A DNA stretch of 64,000 bases from Nocardia mangyaensis. Its GTDB lineage: Bacteria; Actinomycetota; Actinomycetes; Mycobacteriales; Mycobacteriaceae. The DNA is taken from positions 5,642,001-5,706,000 of the forward strand of contig NZ_CP018082.1 in the NCBI RefSeq assembly GCF_001886715.1, read 5' to 3'. A model generated the notes under the pieces. It worked only from the letters and a program-made list of their open reading frames with translations. It was not told the origin of the DNA and ran no database searches. The position numbers were made by a program, and so were the translations under genes. Positions within the stretch are counted from its first letter, which is position 1. Each line of letters starts with the position of its first letter. Of the stretch, positions 55,457-64,000 are shown in pieces.

Positions 55457-56890
55457 CTACACCATGCCCAGCAGCTTCTTCTGCACTTTGCCCATCGCGT
55501 TGCGCGGCAGCGCGTCGACGAAGCGCACCTCGCGCGGACGCTTGTGCGCCGACAACTGGGTGCTCACGTGCGCGATCAGCGCGGTCGCCAGCTCATCCGA
55601 CCCCGCCTCACGGGCGATCACGAAGGCCACGATCCGCTGACCGAGATCGTCGTCGGGCAGCCCGACCACCGCGACCTCACCGACGGCGGGATGGCCGAGC
55701 AGCGCTGTCTCGATCTCGCCCGCGCCGATCCGGTAACCACCGGACTTGATGAGGTCGATGGACTCCCGGCCGACGATGCGGTGGAACCCCTCGGTGTCGA
55801 TGACGGCGACATCGCCGGTGCGGAACCAGCCGTCCTCGGTCCAGTCCCGCGCGGTCGCCTCGGGCCGGTTGAGGTACCCGTCGAACAGCATCGGCCCACG
55901 CACCTGCAGGCCACCGATACTCGCGCCGTCGTGCGGGACGGGCGCGCCGGATTCGTCACGCAGGCGGGTCTGCACCCCGCGCACCGGCGTCCCGACCCAG
56001 CCGGGCCTGCGCTCGCCGTCGGCGCGGGTGGACAACGTGATCATGGTTTCGCTCATCCCGTACCGCTCGACCGGCGCCTGCCCGGTGAGCTCGGCCAGCT
56101 GCTCGAACACCGGCACCGGCAGCGGCGCACTTCCCGACACCAGCAGCCGCGCCTTGCCCAACTGTCGTGCCAGCTCGGGCTGTTCGACGATCCGCGACCA
56201 CACCGTCGGTACCCCGAAATACAGGGAGCCACCCGCGGCCGCGTACGCCTCCGGCGTCGGCTTGCCGGTGTGGATCACCGGACTGCCGACCCGCAGCGGA
56301 CCGAGCAGTCCCAGAATCAGCCCATGCACATGGAACAGCGGAAGTCCGTGCACCAGTGTGTCTTTCCAGGTCCACGCCCAGGCCTCGGCCAGCGCGTCGA
56401 GCCCGGCCGCGATGGCGCCGCGGCTGAGCATCACGCCCTTCGGCGCGCCCGTGGTCCCGGAGGTGTAGAGGATGAACGCGATGGCCGTGGGGTCGGGTTC
56501 GGGGTAGGTGTGCCAGGACCGTGCGTGCAGCCGCACCGGGATCACCGGCAGATCGGCGTCCTCGGGCGCGGCACCCAGCCAGGCCTGCGCACCGGAATCG
56601 CGCAGGATGTGTGCGCGTTCGGCGACGCCGGCGTCCGGCGGCACCGGCACCACTGTGACCCCCGCGATCAGGCAGCCGACCACCGCGAGCACCGTGCGCA
56701 CGGTGGGTTCGGCCAGCACCGCGACCCGCTGGGCGCGCGCGATCCGCTCGGCCACCGAAGTTGCCGCACCCAGCAGATCACTGCGTGACAAAGTGGCATC
56801 ATCGATGGTGACGGCGTCGGGGATGTCGGCCCCGGCGGCGACGGCGACCGGATTCAACGAGGCGAGCAGCAGCGGCGGACCGTAAGGCAT
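55457..56890 (-). CDS. fadD36: Fatty-acyl-CoA synthetase FadD36
   Basis: The 477-residue, rather short acyl-CoA ligase has AMP site FILYTSGTTGAPKGVMLSRG, then LVHGLPLFHVHGLILGLLGP, VERYGMSETMITLSTR, DGWFRTGDVAVIDTEGFHRI, GRESIDLIKSGGYRIGAGEI and C-terminal NAMGKVQKKLL with the catalytic Lys. Closest in memory to mycobacterial FadD36 (Rv1193) and to malonyl/methylmalonyl-CoA synthetase-like enzymes; chain length is uncertain. The ATG at 56890 has TAGCGT (56897-56902) 6 bases upstream, leaderless pattern. Confidence 0.88.
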   Translation of the reverse strand: MPYGPPLLLASLNPVAVAAGADIPDAVTIDDATLSRSDLLGAATSVAERIARAQRVAVLAEPTVRTVLAVVGCLIAGVTVVPVPPDAGVAERAHILRDSGAQAWLGAAPEDADLPVIPVRLHARSWHTYPEPDPTAIAFILYTSGTTGAPKGVMLSRGAIAAGLDALAEAWAWTWKDTLVHGLPLFHVHGLILGLLGPLRVGSPVIHTGKPTPEAYAAAGGSLYFGVPTVWSRIVEQPELARQLGKARLLVSGSAPLPVPVFEQLAELTGQAPVERYGMSETMITLSTRADGERRPGWVGTPVRGVQTRLRDESGAPVPHDGASIGGLQVRGPMLFDGYLNRPEATARDWTEDGWFRTGDVAVIDTEGFHRIVGRESIDLIKSGGYRIGAGEIETALLGHPAVGEVAVVGLPDDDLGQRIVAFVIAREAGSDELATALIAHVSTQLSAHKRPREVRFVDALPRNAMGKVQKKLLGMV

Positions 56891-57005
56891 CCGTCCACGC
56901 TAACGCGACGAGGTCGGGCGTCGGACGCCGCCGTCCGTTGACACCGTGGCGACATGATGAGACATTTAGTGAACAACTCTCTCAATGACGAGAACGGGGT
57001 CAACG

Positions 57006-57857
57006 ATGACCATCCTCGCCCGGTCGCGCGCACAGCGCGCCGAACCAGCGGACTTCGACATTCGCGACCACGTCGACGGTGCCGCCGCCTTCTACGGCGC
57101 GACCGCCAATGTGATCATGCAACTCAGCCTGGCCCCCGTCGGCTACGGCGTCGCGGAATCGCGCGTGCACAGCGGCAGCATCATGCTGCACCCGGTGAAA
57201 CGGACCCGCACGACTCTCACCTACCTGTCGGTGGCACTGATGGGTACCGACGAGGACCGGGCGGCCTATCGCACCGCTGTCAACGGCGCGCATCGCCACG
57301 TCTACTCCACCGCCGACAGTCCGGTCAAGTACAACGCCTTCGACAAGCACCTGCAGATGTGGGTGGCGGCCTGCCTGTACTGGGGCTCCGACGACGTGAT
57401 GCGGCGCCTCCACGGCCCCGTCGACGAGGCGCTCACCGACGCCTTCTACGAGTACGCCCACCACCTGGGCACCACCCTGCAGGTCCCGCGCGAGATGTGG
57501 CCGGCCGACCGCGCCGCCTTCGACGCGTACTGGGCCGAGAACCTGGCGCGCACCAGCGTCGACCCCACGATCAAGGCCTACTTCGACAAACTGCTCGACC
57601 TGCGGATGCTCAGCGCACCGCTGCGCGTTCCCCTCGCCCGATTCCACCGCTGGTTCACCACCGGCCTGCTCCCCCAGCACCTGCGCGACGAACTCGGCCT
57701 CACCTGGACCGACCGCGACGAAGCCCGCCTCAACCGCCTGATGCGAACCACCGGCATGGTCTCGAGCCGGATGCCCCGCGTCATCCGCAACTTCCCCTTC
57801 AACGCCACCCTCGTCGACATGCGTCGTCGCCAGCGCACGGGCAAGCCGCTCATCTAG
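57006..57857 (+). CDS. MpaB-like (DUF2236) oxygenase
   Basis: The 283-residue helical protein belongs to the oxygenase MpaB/latex-clearing-like DUF2236 family, whose studied members bind a b-type heme. Supports: AAFYGATANVIMQLSLAPVG, RVHSGSIMLHPVKRTRTTL, YLSVALMGTDEDRAAYRTAV, AVNGAHRHVYS and LQMWVAACLYWGSDDVM. The His of GAHRHVYS and the conserved Arg are candidate heme ligands. Substrate unknown. The ATG at 57006 has ACGGGG 7 bases upstream; an ATG at 56985 is the alternative. Ends tail-to-tail over the rocA stop. Confidence 0.85.
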   Translation: MTILARSRAQRAEPADFDIRDHVDGAAAFYGATANVIMQLSLAPVGYGVAESRVHSGSIMLHPVKRTRTTLTYLSVALMGTDEDRAAYRTAVNGAHRHVYSTADSPVKYNAFDKHLQMWVAACLYWGSDDVMRRLHGPVDEALTDAFYEYAHHLGTTLQVPREMWPADRAAFDAYWAENLARTSVDPTIKAYFDKLLDLRMLSAPLRVPLARFHRWFTTGLLPQHLRDELGLTWTDRDEARLNRLMRTTGMVSSRMPRVIRNFPFNATLVDMRRRQRTGKPLI

Positions 57858-59485
57858 TCCATGTGGGGGTAGCGGTAGTCGGTCGGCGGGACGAAGGTTT
57901 CCTTGATCGCGCGGGGTGCCACCCAGCGCAGGAGGTTCAGGGGCGAGCCCGCTTTGTCGTCGGTGCCGGAGGCCCTGGCGCCACCGAACGGTTGTTGACC
58001 GACTACCGCGCCCGTCGGCTTGTCGTTGATGTAGAAATTGCCCGCGGCGAATCGCAGTGCGCTGCTCGCCTTCTCGATGATGTCGCGGTCCTGGGCGAAG
58101 ACCGCGCCGGTGAGGGCGTAGGGGGCGGCGGAGTCCACCTCGGTCAGCAGCACGTCGAAGGCGTCGGGGGCGTCGTCGTCGTAGACGTAGACCGACAGGA
58201 TCGGTGCGAAGTACTCGGTGCGGAACATCTCGTCGCGCGGGTCCTCGGCGATGAGCACGGTCGGACGGACGAACCAGCCGACGCTGTCGTCGTAGCCGCC
58301 GCCCGCGGCGACGGTGAGACCGGCGTTCCTGGCGCGTTCGATGGCGGCGACCGCCTTGTCGTAGGCGCGCTGATCGATCAGCGCGCCACCGAAATTCGTC
58401 AGATCGGCGATGTCGCCATAGCTGATCCCGCGCACCGTGTCCAGGAACTGTTCACCCATCACCCGCCACAGCGAGCGCGGCACATAGGCGCGTGAAGCCG
58501 CCGAGCACTTCTGCCCCTGATACTCGAAGGCCCCGCGAATCATGGCTGTGGACAATGCCTCTGGATCCGCCGATGGATGCGCGAGAATGAAATCCTTGCC
58601 GCCGGTCTCGCCGACCAGGCGCGGATAGGCATGGTAGTCACCGATATTCGCGCCGACCTGCTGCCACAGGTGCTGGAAGGTCCTGGTCGAGCCGGTGAAG
58701 TGGATGCCGGCCAGACGCGGGTCGGCCAGTGCCACCTCCGAGAGGTTCGCGCCGTCGCCGGTGAGAAGATTGATCACCCCGGGCGGCAGGCCCGCCGCCA
58801 GCAGGACGCGCATGATCACCAGCGCCGAGAGTGTCTGTGTCGGTGCGGGTTTCCAGACGACGGTGTTGCCCATCAGGGCAGGCGCGGTGGGCAGGTTGCC
58901 CGCGATGGCAGTGAAGTTGAACGGGGTGATCGCGTAGACGAAGCCCTCCAGCGGGCGGTAGTCCATCCGATTCCACACCCCGGCACTCGACCGTGGTTGA
59001 CCCTCGAAGATCTGACGTGCGTAGCAGACATTGAATCGCCAGAAGTCGACCAGTTCGCAGGGCGCGTCGATCTCGGCCTGCACCGCCGACTTCGACTGCC
59101 CGAGCATCGTCGCCGCGGCCACCCGCTCCCGCCACGGCCCCGCCATCAGATCCGCGGCGCGCAGGAAGATCGCCGCCCGCGCGTCGAACGACAGCTCCCG
59201 CCAGCCCGGCGCCGCCGCCACGGCCGCCTCGATCGCCCCGCTCGCTTCCTCGTGCGTGGTGTCGGTGTAGGTCCCCAGCACCAGCGCCCGCCGATGCGGC
59301 GCCACGATCCCGTGCCGCTCTCCCGCCCCGCTCCACTCCCGCCCGCCGATCACCAGCGGCACATCGACACACTCCCCCGCGATCTCGGCCAACCGCGCGA
59401 CCAGCCGCTCCCGCCCCGCCGTACCCGGCGCGTAGGACTGCGGGGGTTCATTCACCGGCTCCGGAACGACCGTGACAGCGTCCAT
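57854..59485 (-). CDS. rocA: L-glutamate gamma-semialdehyde dehydrogenase
   Basis: The 543-residue aldehyde dehydrogenase (pruA/rocA type) oxidises glutamate semialdehyde (from proline) to glutamate with NAD. Catalytic Glu in RLVGETGGKDFILAH and Cys in EYQGQKCSAASRAYVP, plus VYAITPFNFTAIAGNLPTAP, TGSTRTFQHLW and INDKPTGAVVGQQPFGGARA. Equals Rv1187. The proline dehydrogenase partner is not adjacent in this window. The ATG at 59485 has TAGCCT (59492-59497) 6 bases upstream and no ribosome site. Confidence 0.94.
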   Translation of the reverse strand: MDAVTVVPEPVNEPPQSYAPGTAGRERLVARLAEIAGECVDVPLVIGGREWSGAGERHGIVAPHRRALVLGTYTDTTHEEASGAIEAAVAAAPGWRELSFDARAAIFLRAADLMAGPWRERVAAATMLGQSKSAVQAEIDAPCELVDFWRFNVCYARQIFEGQPRSSAGVWNRMDYRPLEGFVYAITPFNFTAIAGNLPTAPALMGNTVVWKPAPTQTLSALVIMRVLLAAGLPPGVINLLTGDGANLSEVALADPRLAGIHFTGSTRTFQHLWQQVGANIGDYHAYPRLVGETGGKDFILAHPSADPEALSTAMIRGAFEYQGQKCSAASRAYVPRSLWRVMGEQFLDTVRGISYGDIADLTNFGGALIDQRAYDKAVAAIERARNAGLTVAAGGGYDDSVGWFVRPTVLIAEDPRDEMFRTEYFAPILSVYVYDDDAPDAFDVLLTEVDSAAPYALTGAVFAQDRDIIEKASSALRFAAGNFYINDKPTGAVVGQQPFGGARASGTDDKAGSPLNLLRWVAPRAIKETFVPPTDYRYPHMD

Positions 59486-59491
59486 ACCCCG

Positions 59492-59497
59492 AGGCTA
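59492..59497 (-). promoter_or_regulatory. -10 hexamer of rocA
   Basis: TAGCCT on the minus strand ends 6 bases before the ATG at 59485; clear leaderless arrangement with CGGGGT in the gap. Confidence 0.5.
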
Positions 59498-59627
59498 TCG
59501 CCGTTGCGCCAAGATCGCCCGGATCAGTGTGCCCCTCGGCGCGTGCCGCGCGACCGGTCAGCGCGGTCGTCACCGGCCCCTTACCGCCGACGGGAAAGCG
59601 CCCGAGCCGGTCGAGCGCGGGTCATGC

Positions 59628-61427
59628 TCAGAAGGGGGCCTGTCGCCACCAGTCGTCGCGGGTCTGTTCGAAGGTGTGGTCGGGCCAGGAGACCTCGACG
59701 ACCGAGTTCTCGTTGCGGACATCGCCGAACTGCCTGGCCGCCAGAGTGAAGGGGGCGGCGGGGTCGCGGGGCCGATAGGCGGTGAGGGAACTGTCGAGCA
59801 GCTGACGGGTGGTGTCCTCGGTGGTGTGACGGGCGAGGTAGGCCCCGGCGTCGGCGGGGGTGCGGAACTCGGTGTACCAGAGTTGGATGCCGGTGGCGTC
59901 GTTGCAGGTGATCTGCCGGGTCGGCACCGGATCGCCGGGCAGGACCACCAGCGCGGGGGTGGCGAAGCAGGCGGCGTCACGCCAGCCGCGACCGCTCGGG
60001 CCCGCGGGAATCAGGTCGGTGAACCCCGCGGCGACCGACTCGTGCGCGCCCCAGGTCGGGGCGGGTGGCCGGACGAACTTCCAGTAGACGGCACCCGCAC
60101 CGACGAACCCGATCCCGGCGAGCACGAGCAGGCTCACGGCCAGCACCCGCCAACGCGCCGACACCGCGTTGTGTGGCGGGCCGACGAGATGCGGAGCGGA
60201 CACGAAGTGACGCGAGGCAGCGATGTGGGGGGCGGCGTGCGGTGGGCCGAAGACGTGCGGCGAAGCAGCGGCGTGCGGTAGGGGTGCCGAGGCGGCGGGC
60301 GGCGAGGCGGCCGGGTGCGGTGCGGCGGCGTGTGGCGAACCGTCGATGTGCGGTCGGGCCATCAGGTGCGGCGCCGAGGTGGCGGACGGGGTCGAGACGG
60401 GGGCGAATCCACCGAGGCGCGGGTCGGTGCCGTCCGTCACGGTGACAGAGGTGGCCGCGTGCGCATCGTCGGCGGGGACCACCTCGATCGGCGGACCGAT
60501 CAGCGTCGGTGTCGGCGCACCAGGATCAGCGGAGGCGAGCCGGGATGGTGACACGGGGTCGGTGGTGAGAACCAGGTGATCGAAGCCGGAAACGGACAGC
60601 GCCGCGGCCGCCGCATAGGCGAATTCTGTGCAGCTGCTGAATCTTTCGCCCCGATCCTTCGCCATCACGCGCGCCAGCACGGCGTCGATGGCCGGGGGCA
60701 GGTCTGGTACGTCGACGGAGGCGCGGGGCACGGGTTTGGTCAGGTGGGCGGCCACCACAGCACCGGGATTGTCTGCGGGGAACGGACTTTCACCGGTGAG
60801 CAGGGTGAACAGGGTACAGCCGAGCGAGTACTGGTCGCAGCGGTGATCGACGGTCTCACCCGACAACTGTTCCGGCGCCGCATAGGCCAGCGTGGCGAGG
60901 AAGGCGCCGGTGCGGGTGAGTTCGCGCGAATCGCCACGCAGGCGCGCGATCCCGAAGTCGGTGAGCACCACCCGGTCGCCATCCCGTGCCGGAGCGAGCA
61001 AGATGTTGGCGGGCTTGATGTCTCGGTGCAGTACGCCCCGTTCGTGGGCGTAGTCGAGCGCTTCGGCGGTCTGGGCGATGATGTTCACCGCGCGCGCCGG
61101 ATCCATCGGCGCACCGCGGAACACCGAGGCGTCGGTGCCGTCCACGTACTGCATGGAGATCCACATCAGCCCGTTCTCGACGCCGCGGTCGAGCACCGTG
61201 ACGACGCCGGGATGGTCCAGATGGGCCGAGACGTCGGCCTCCCGCTCGAACCGCCCGCGCACCTCGTCATCGGAATACAGTTCGCGATTCAGCAGTTTCA
61301 GCGCCACCTGCCGGGGCAGCCGCGGATGCGCCGCCAGGTACACGGTCCCCATCCCACCCCGACCGAGCATCCGCTCGATCCGATATCCGGCGAACACTGT
61401 GCCAGCGCCGAACTTCACCCCGTGCAT
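59628..61427 (-). CDS. Membrane Ser/Thr protein kinase with His-rich linker
   Basis: The 599-residue kinase has a cytoplasmic PknB-type domain (about 14-275): [14 protein letters not shown] Lys in [38 protein letters not shown] Pro/Ala/Ser linker (about 348-421) contains eleven His, mostly as PH dipeptides. One membrane helix follows (about 424-447), then an exported domain of about 150 residues with two Cys ([18 protein letters not shown]), possibly a disulfide. The ligand is unknown. The His-rich stretch could bind metal ions. The ATG at 61427 has AAAGG upstream. Confidence 0.92.
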   Translation of the reverse strand: MHGVKFGAGTVFAGYRIERMLGRGGMGTVYLAAHPRLPRQVALKLLNRELYSDDEVRGRFEREADVSAHLDHPGVVTVLDRGVENGLMWISMQYVDGTDASVFRGAPMDPARAVNIIAQTAEALDYAHERGVLHRDIKPANILLAPARDGDRVVLTDFGIARLRGDSRELTRTGAFLATLAYAAPEQLSGETVDHRCDQYSLGCTLFTLLTGESPFPADNPGAVVAAHLTKPVPRASVDVPDLPPAIDAVLARVMAKDRGERFSSCTEFAYAAAAALSVSGFDHLVLTTDPVSPSRLASADPGAPTPTLIGPPIEVVPADDAHAATSVTVTDGTDPRLGGFAPVSTPSATSAPHLMARPHIDGSPHAAAPHPAASPPAASAPLPHAAASPHVFGPPHAAPHIAASRHFVSAPHLVGPPHNAVSARWRVLAVSLLVLAGIGFVGAGAVYWKFVRPPAPTWGAHESVAAGFTDLIPAGPSGRGWRDAACFATPALVVLPGDPVPTRQITCNDATGIQLWYTEFRTPADAGAYLARHTTEDTTRQLLDSSLTAYRPRDPAAPFTLAARQFGDVRNENSVVEVSWPDHTFEQTRDDWWRQAPF

Positions 61428-61564
61428 CCGTGTCGAGCCTTTCGATCCTTTACCGCATCGACCATGACCCTAGTCCAGACAGCAAGGCAAGACCTCGGGC
61501 CAGGCGGGTGGCGGCGACCGAACAACCGCACGATTCGCGCGTCGCGCGCCGTGGATTCCGTTCG

Positions 61565-61600
61565 CCCGGCTGCCGGACCGTGGCCGATCCGGCAGCCGGG
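61565..61600 (-). terminator. Hairpin after cholesterol oxidase
   Basis: CCCGGCTGCCGGA pairs perfectly with TCCGGCAGCCGGG (13 bp), 11 bases past the cholesterol oxidase stop. No T-run follows. Confidence 0.6.
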
Positions 61601-61610
61601 GCCCGCGTCG

Positions 61611-63284
<1,674 letters not shown>

Positions 63285-63320
63285 TTATACCGAGCCATTC
63301 ATTGAAATGGCTGCATTTCA
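63285..63320 (-). promoter_or_regulatory. Cholesterol oxidase promoter with palindrome
   Basis: Minus-strand TATAAC (63285-63290) is a good -10. TGAAAT-GGCTGC-ATTTCA (63303-63320) is a perfect 6-bp inverted repeat over the -35 region, a plausible repressor site. It does not match the KstR consensus. Confidence 0.45.
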
Positions 63321-63330
63321 GACATGTGAA

Positions 63331-63358
63331 AACCCCGAGTATCCGAACACTCGGGGTT
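63331..63358 (-). terminator. dapC terminator
   Basis: AACCCCGAGT (63331-63340) pairs with ACTCGGGGTT (63349-63358); on the minus strand a T-run (63327-63332) follows, 16 bases past the dapC stop. Confidence 0.9.
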
Positions 63359-63373
63359 GCGCGGAAGTAGCGT

Positions 63374-64000
63374 TCAGGCCAGTCGGGTCGCGGCTTCGGC
63401 GATGCGTTCGTCGGTGGCGGTGAGGGCGATACGGACGTGCTCCGGGGAGCGGGGGCCGTAGAAATCGCCTGGGGCGGCGAGGATTCCGCGGTCGGCGAGC
63501 CAGTCGAGGGTGACGCGGCAGGGTTCACCGCGGGTGGCCCACAGATAGAGGCCCGCGTCGGAGAAGTCGATACGGAAACCGGCCTGGTGCAAGGCTTTTC
63601 GGAGCGTCTCGCGACGGGCGCGGTAACGTTCGCGCTGCTGGACCTCGTGGGTGTCGTCGCTGAGGGCGGCGGTCATGGCAGCCTGGATCGGGAACGGGAG
63701 CATCATGCCCGAGTGCTTGCGCACTTCCAGGAGTTCGGCGACCAGCGCGGGATCACCGGCGACGAAGCCGGCGCGATAACTGGCCAGGTTCGAGGTCTTC
63801 GACAGCGAGTGGATGGCCAGCAGGCCGGTGTGGTCGCCGTCGCTCACGCGCGGGTCGAGGATGGAGACGGCCTCGCCCTCCCAGGTCAGCCCCAGGTAGC
63901 ACTCGTCGGAGGCGACGATCGCGCCGCGCTCGCGGGCGAAGGCCACCACCTTGCGCAGGTGGTCGACGCCGAGCACCTTGCCGGTCGGGTTCGACGGGGA
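63374..64000 (-). CDS. dapC: N-succinyldiaminopimelate aminotransferase DapC, C-terminal part
   Basis: The 208 visible residues of a class I PLP aminotransferase run off the right edge. SPSNPTGKVLGVDHLRKVV, VASDECYLGLTWEG, the PLP-lysine site HSLSKTSNLASYRAGFVAGD and the substrate Arg near EHVRIALTATDERI identify the DapC group (Rv1178-like) rather than a generic aspartate aminotransferase. It makes N-succinyl-LL-DAP, the substrate of DapE encoded 13 kb away; with DapD three pathway enzymes lie in this window. The 5' end and start are outside. Confidence 0.9.
   Translation of the reverse strand, partial: SPSNPTGKVLGVDHLRKVVAFARERGAIVASDECYLGLTWEGEAVSILDPRVSDGDHTGLLAIHSLSKTSNLASYRAGFVAGDPALVAELLEVRKHSGMMLPFPIQAAMTAALSDDTHEVQQRERYRARRETLRKALHQAGFRIDFSDAGLYLWATRGEPCRVTLDWLADRGILAAPGDFYGPRSPEHVRIALTATDERIAEAATRLA

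Overview
The window is about 70% GC with strong GC3 bias, dense short-spaced operons and many GTG starts. Gene content (GlgE pathway, NucS, GpgS, FolP2, CysO/CysM/Mec, SigE/RseA/HtrA/TatB, F420-type flavoproteins, GT87 mannosyltransferase) points to a mycolic-acid actinomycete. From memory of gene order, it matches the Mycobacterium tuberculosis Rv1178-Rv1343 neighbourhood, rearranged; the organism is most likely a Nocardia or a close relative. No genus was confirmed by a search.

Layout. 1-2793 (minus): start of a methyltransferase, a CXXC-less YbbN-like thioredoxin, a DUF3817 protein and the thiolase FadA4. 2925-4480 (plus): methylmalonyl-CoA epimerase and a DivIVA-like coiled-coil protein. 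4567-8343 (minus): a small zinc-ligand protein, the mismatch endonuclease NucS, a decayed membrane ORF, then 5S rRNA and a 23S rRNA lacking about its first 1 kb, with no 16S behind it. 8464-10184 (plus): an SDR, an LprD-like protein and a second DUF3817 protein. 10211-17391 (minus): RdgB, RNase PH, an Rv1339-like MBL hydrolase, rhomboid, the CysM/CysO/Mec cysteine system, P1 peptidase, DUF2017 and ClpS. 17453-24447 (plus): PncB and PncA (NAD salvage), a hypothetical, a DinG-type helicase, a methyltransferase-like protein and a GT87 mannosyltransferase. 24444-27766 (minus): a hypothetical, structured repeats, DoxX and a purine permease.

27867-38442 holds nearly all of the alpha-glucan (GlgE) pathway: GlgP, GlgE, GlgB, GlgM/GlgA and GlgC, interrupted by a divergent VOC/TetR pair with two clear operators. 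38466-42622 is the envelope-stress block: an O-methyltransferase divergent from sigE, a 26-codon ORF, rseA, htrA and tatB. 42802-45515 carries an HTH protein of unknown role, a hypothetical and an XdhC-family protein. 45630-51680 (minus) encodes GpgS, FolP2, FadD6, two LOG-family proteins and DapE, divergent from DapD. 52939-56890 (minus) holds a PPOX protein, a NarL-type two-component system and FadD36. 57006-64000 has an MpaB-like oxygenase, RocA, a Ser/Thr kinase with a His-rich linker, a Tat-exported cholesterol oxidase and the C-terminal part of DapC.

Three signals run through the window. First, about 20 genes have a TANNNT-type hexamer ending 6-7 bases before the start codon, as in leaderless transcripts. 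Second, a family of structured intergenic repeats occurs at three places (four copies). Third, the 5'-truncated 23S gene at about 8343 is either a real deletion or an assembly join. I found no tRNA, CRISPR array, transposase or phage gene. Start codons were chosen from RBS, leaderless spacing and family N-termini and are inferences.
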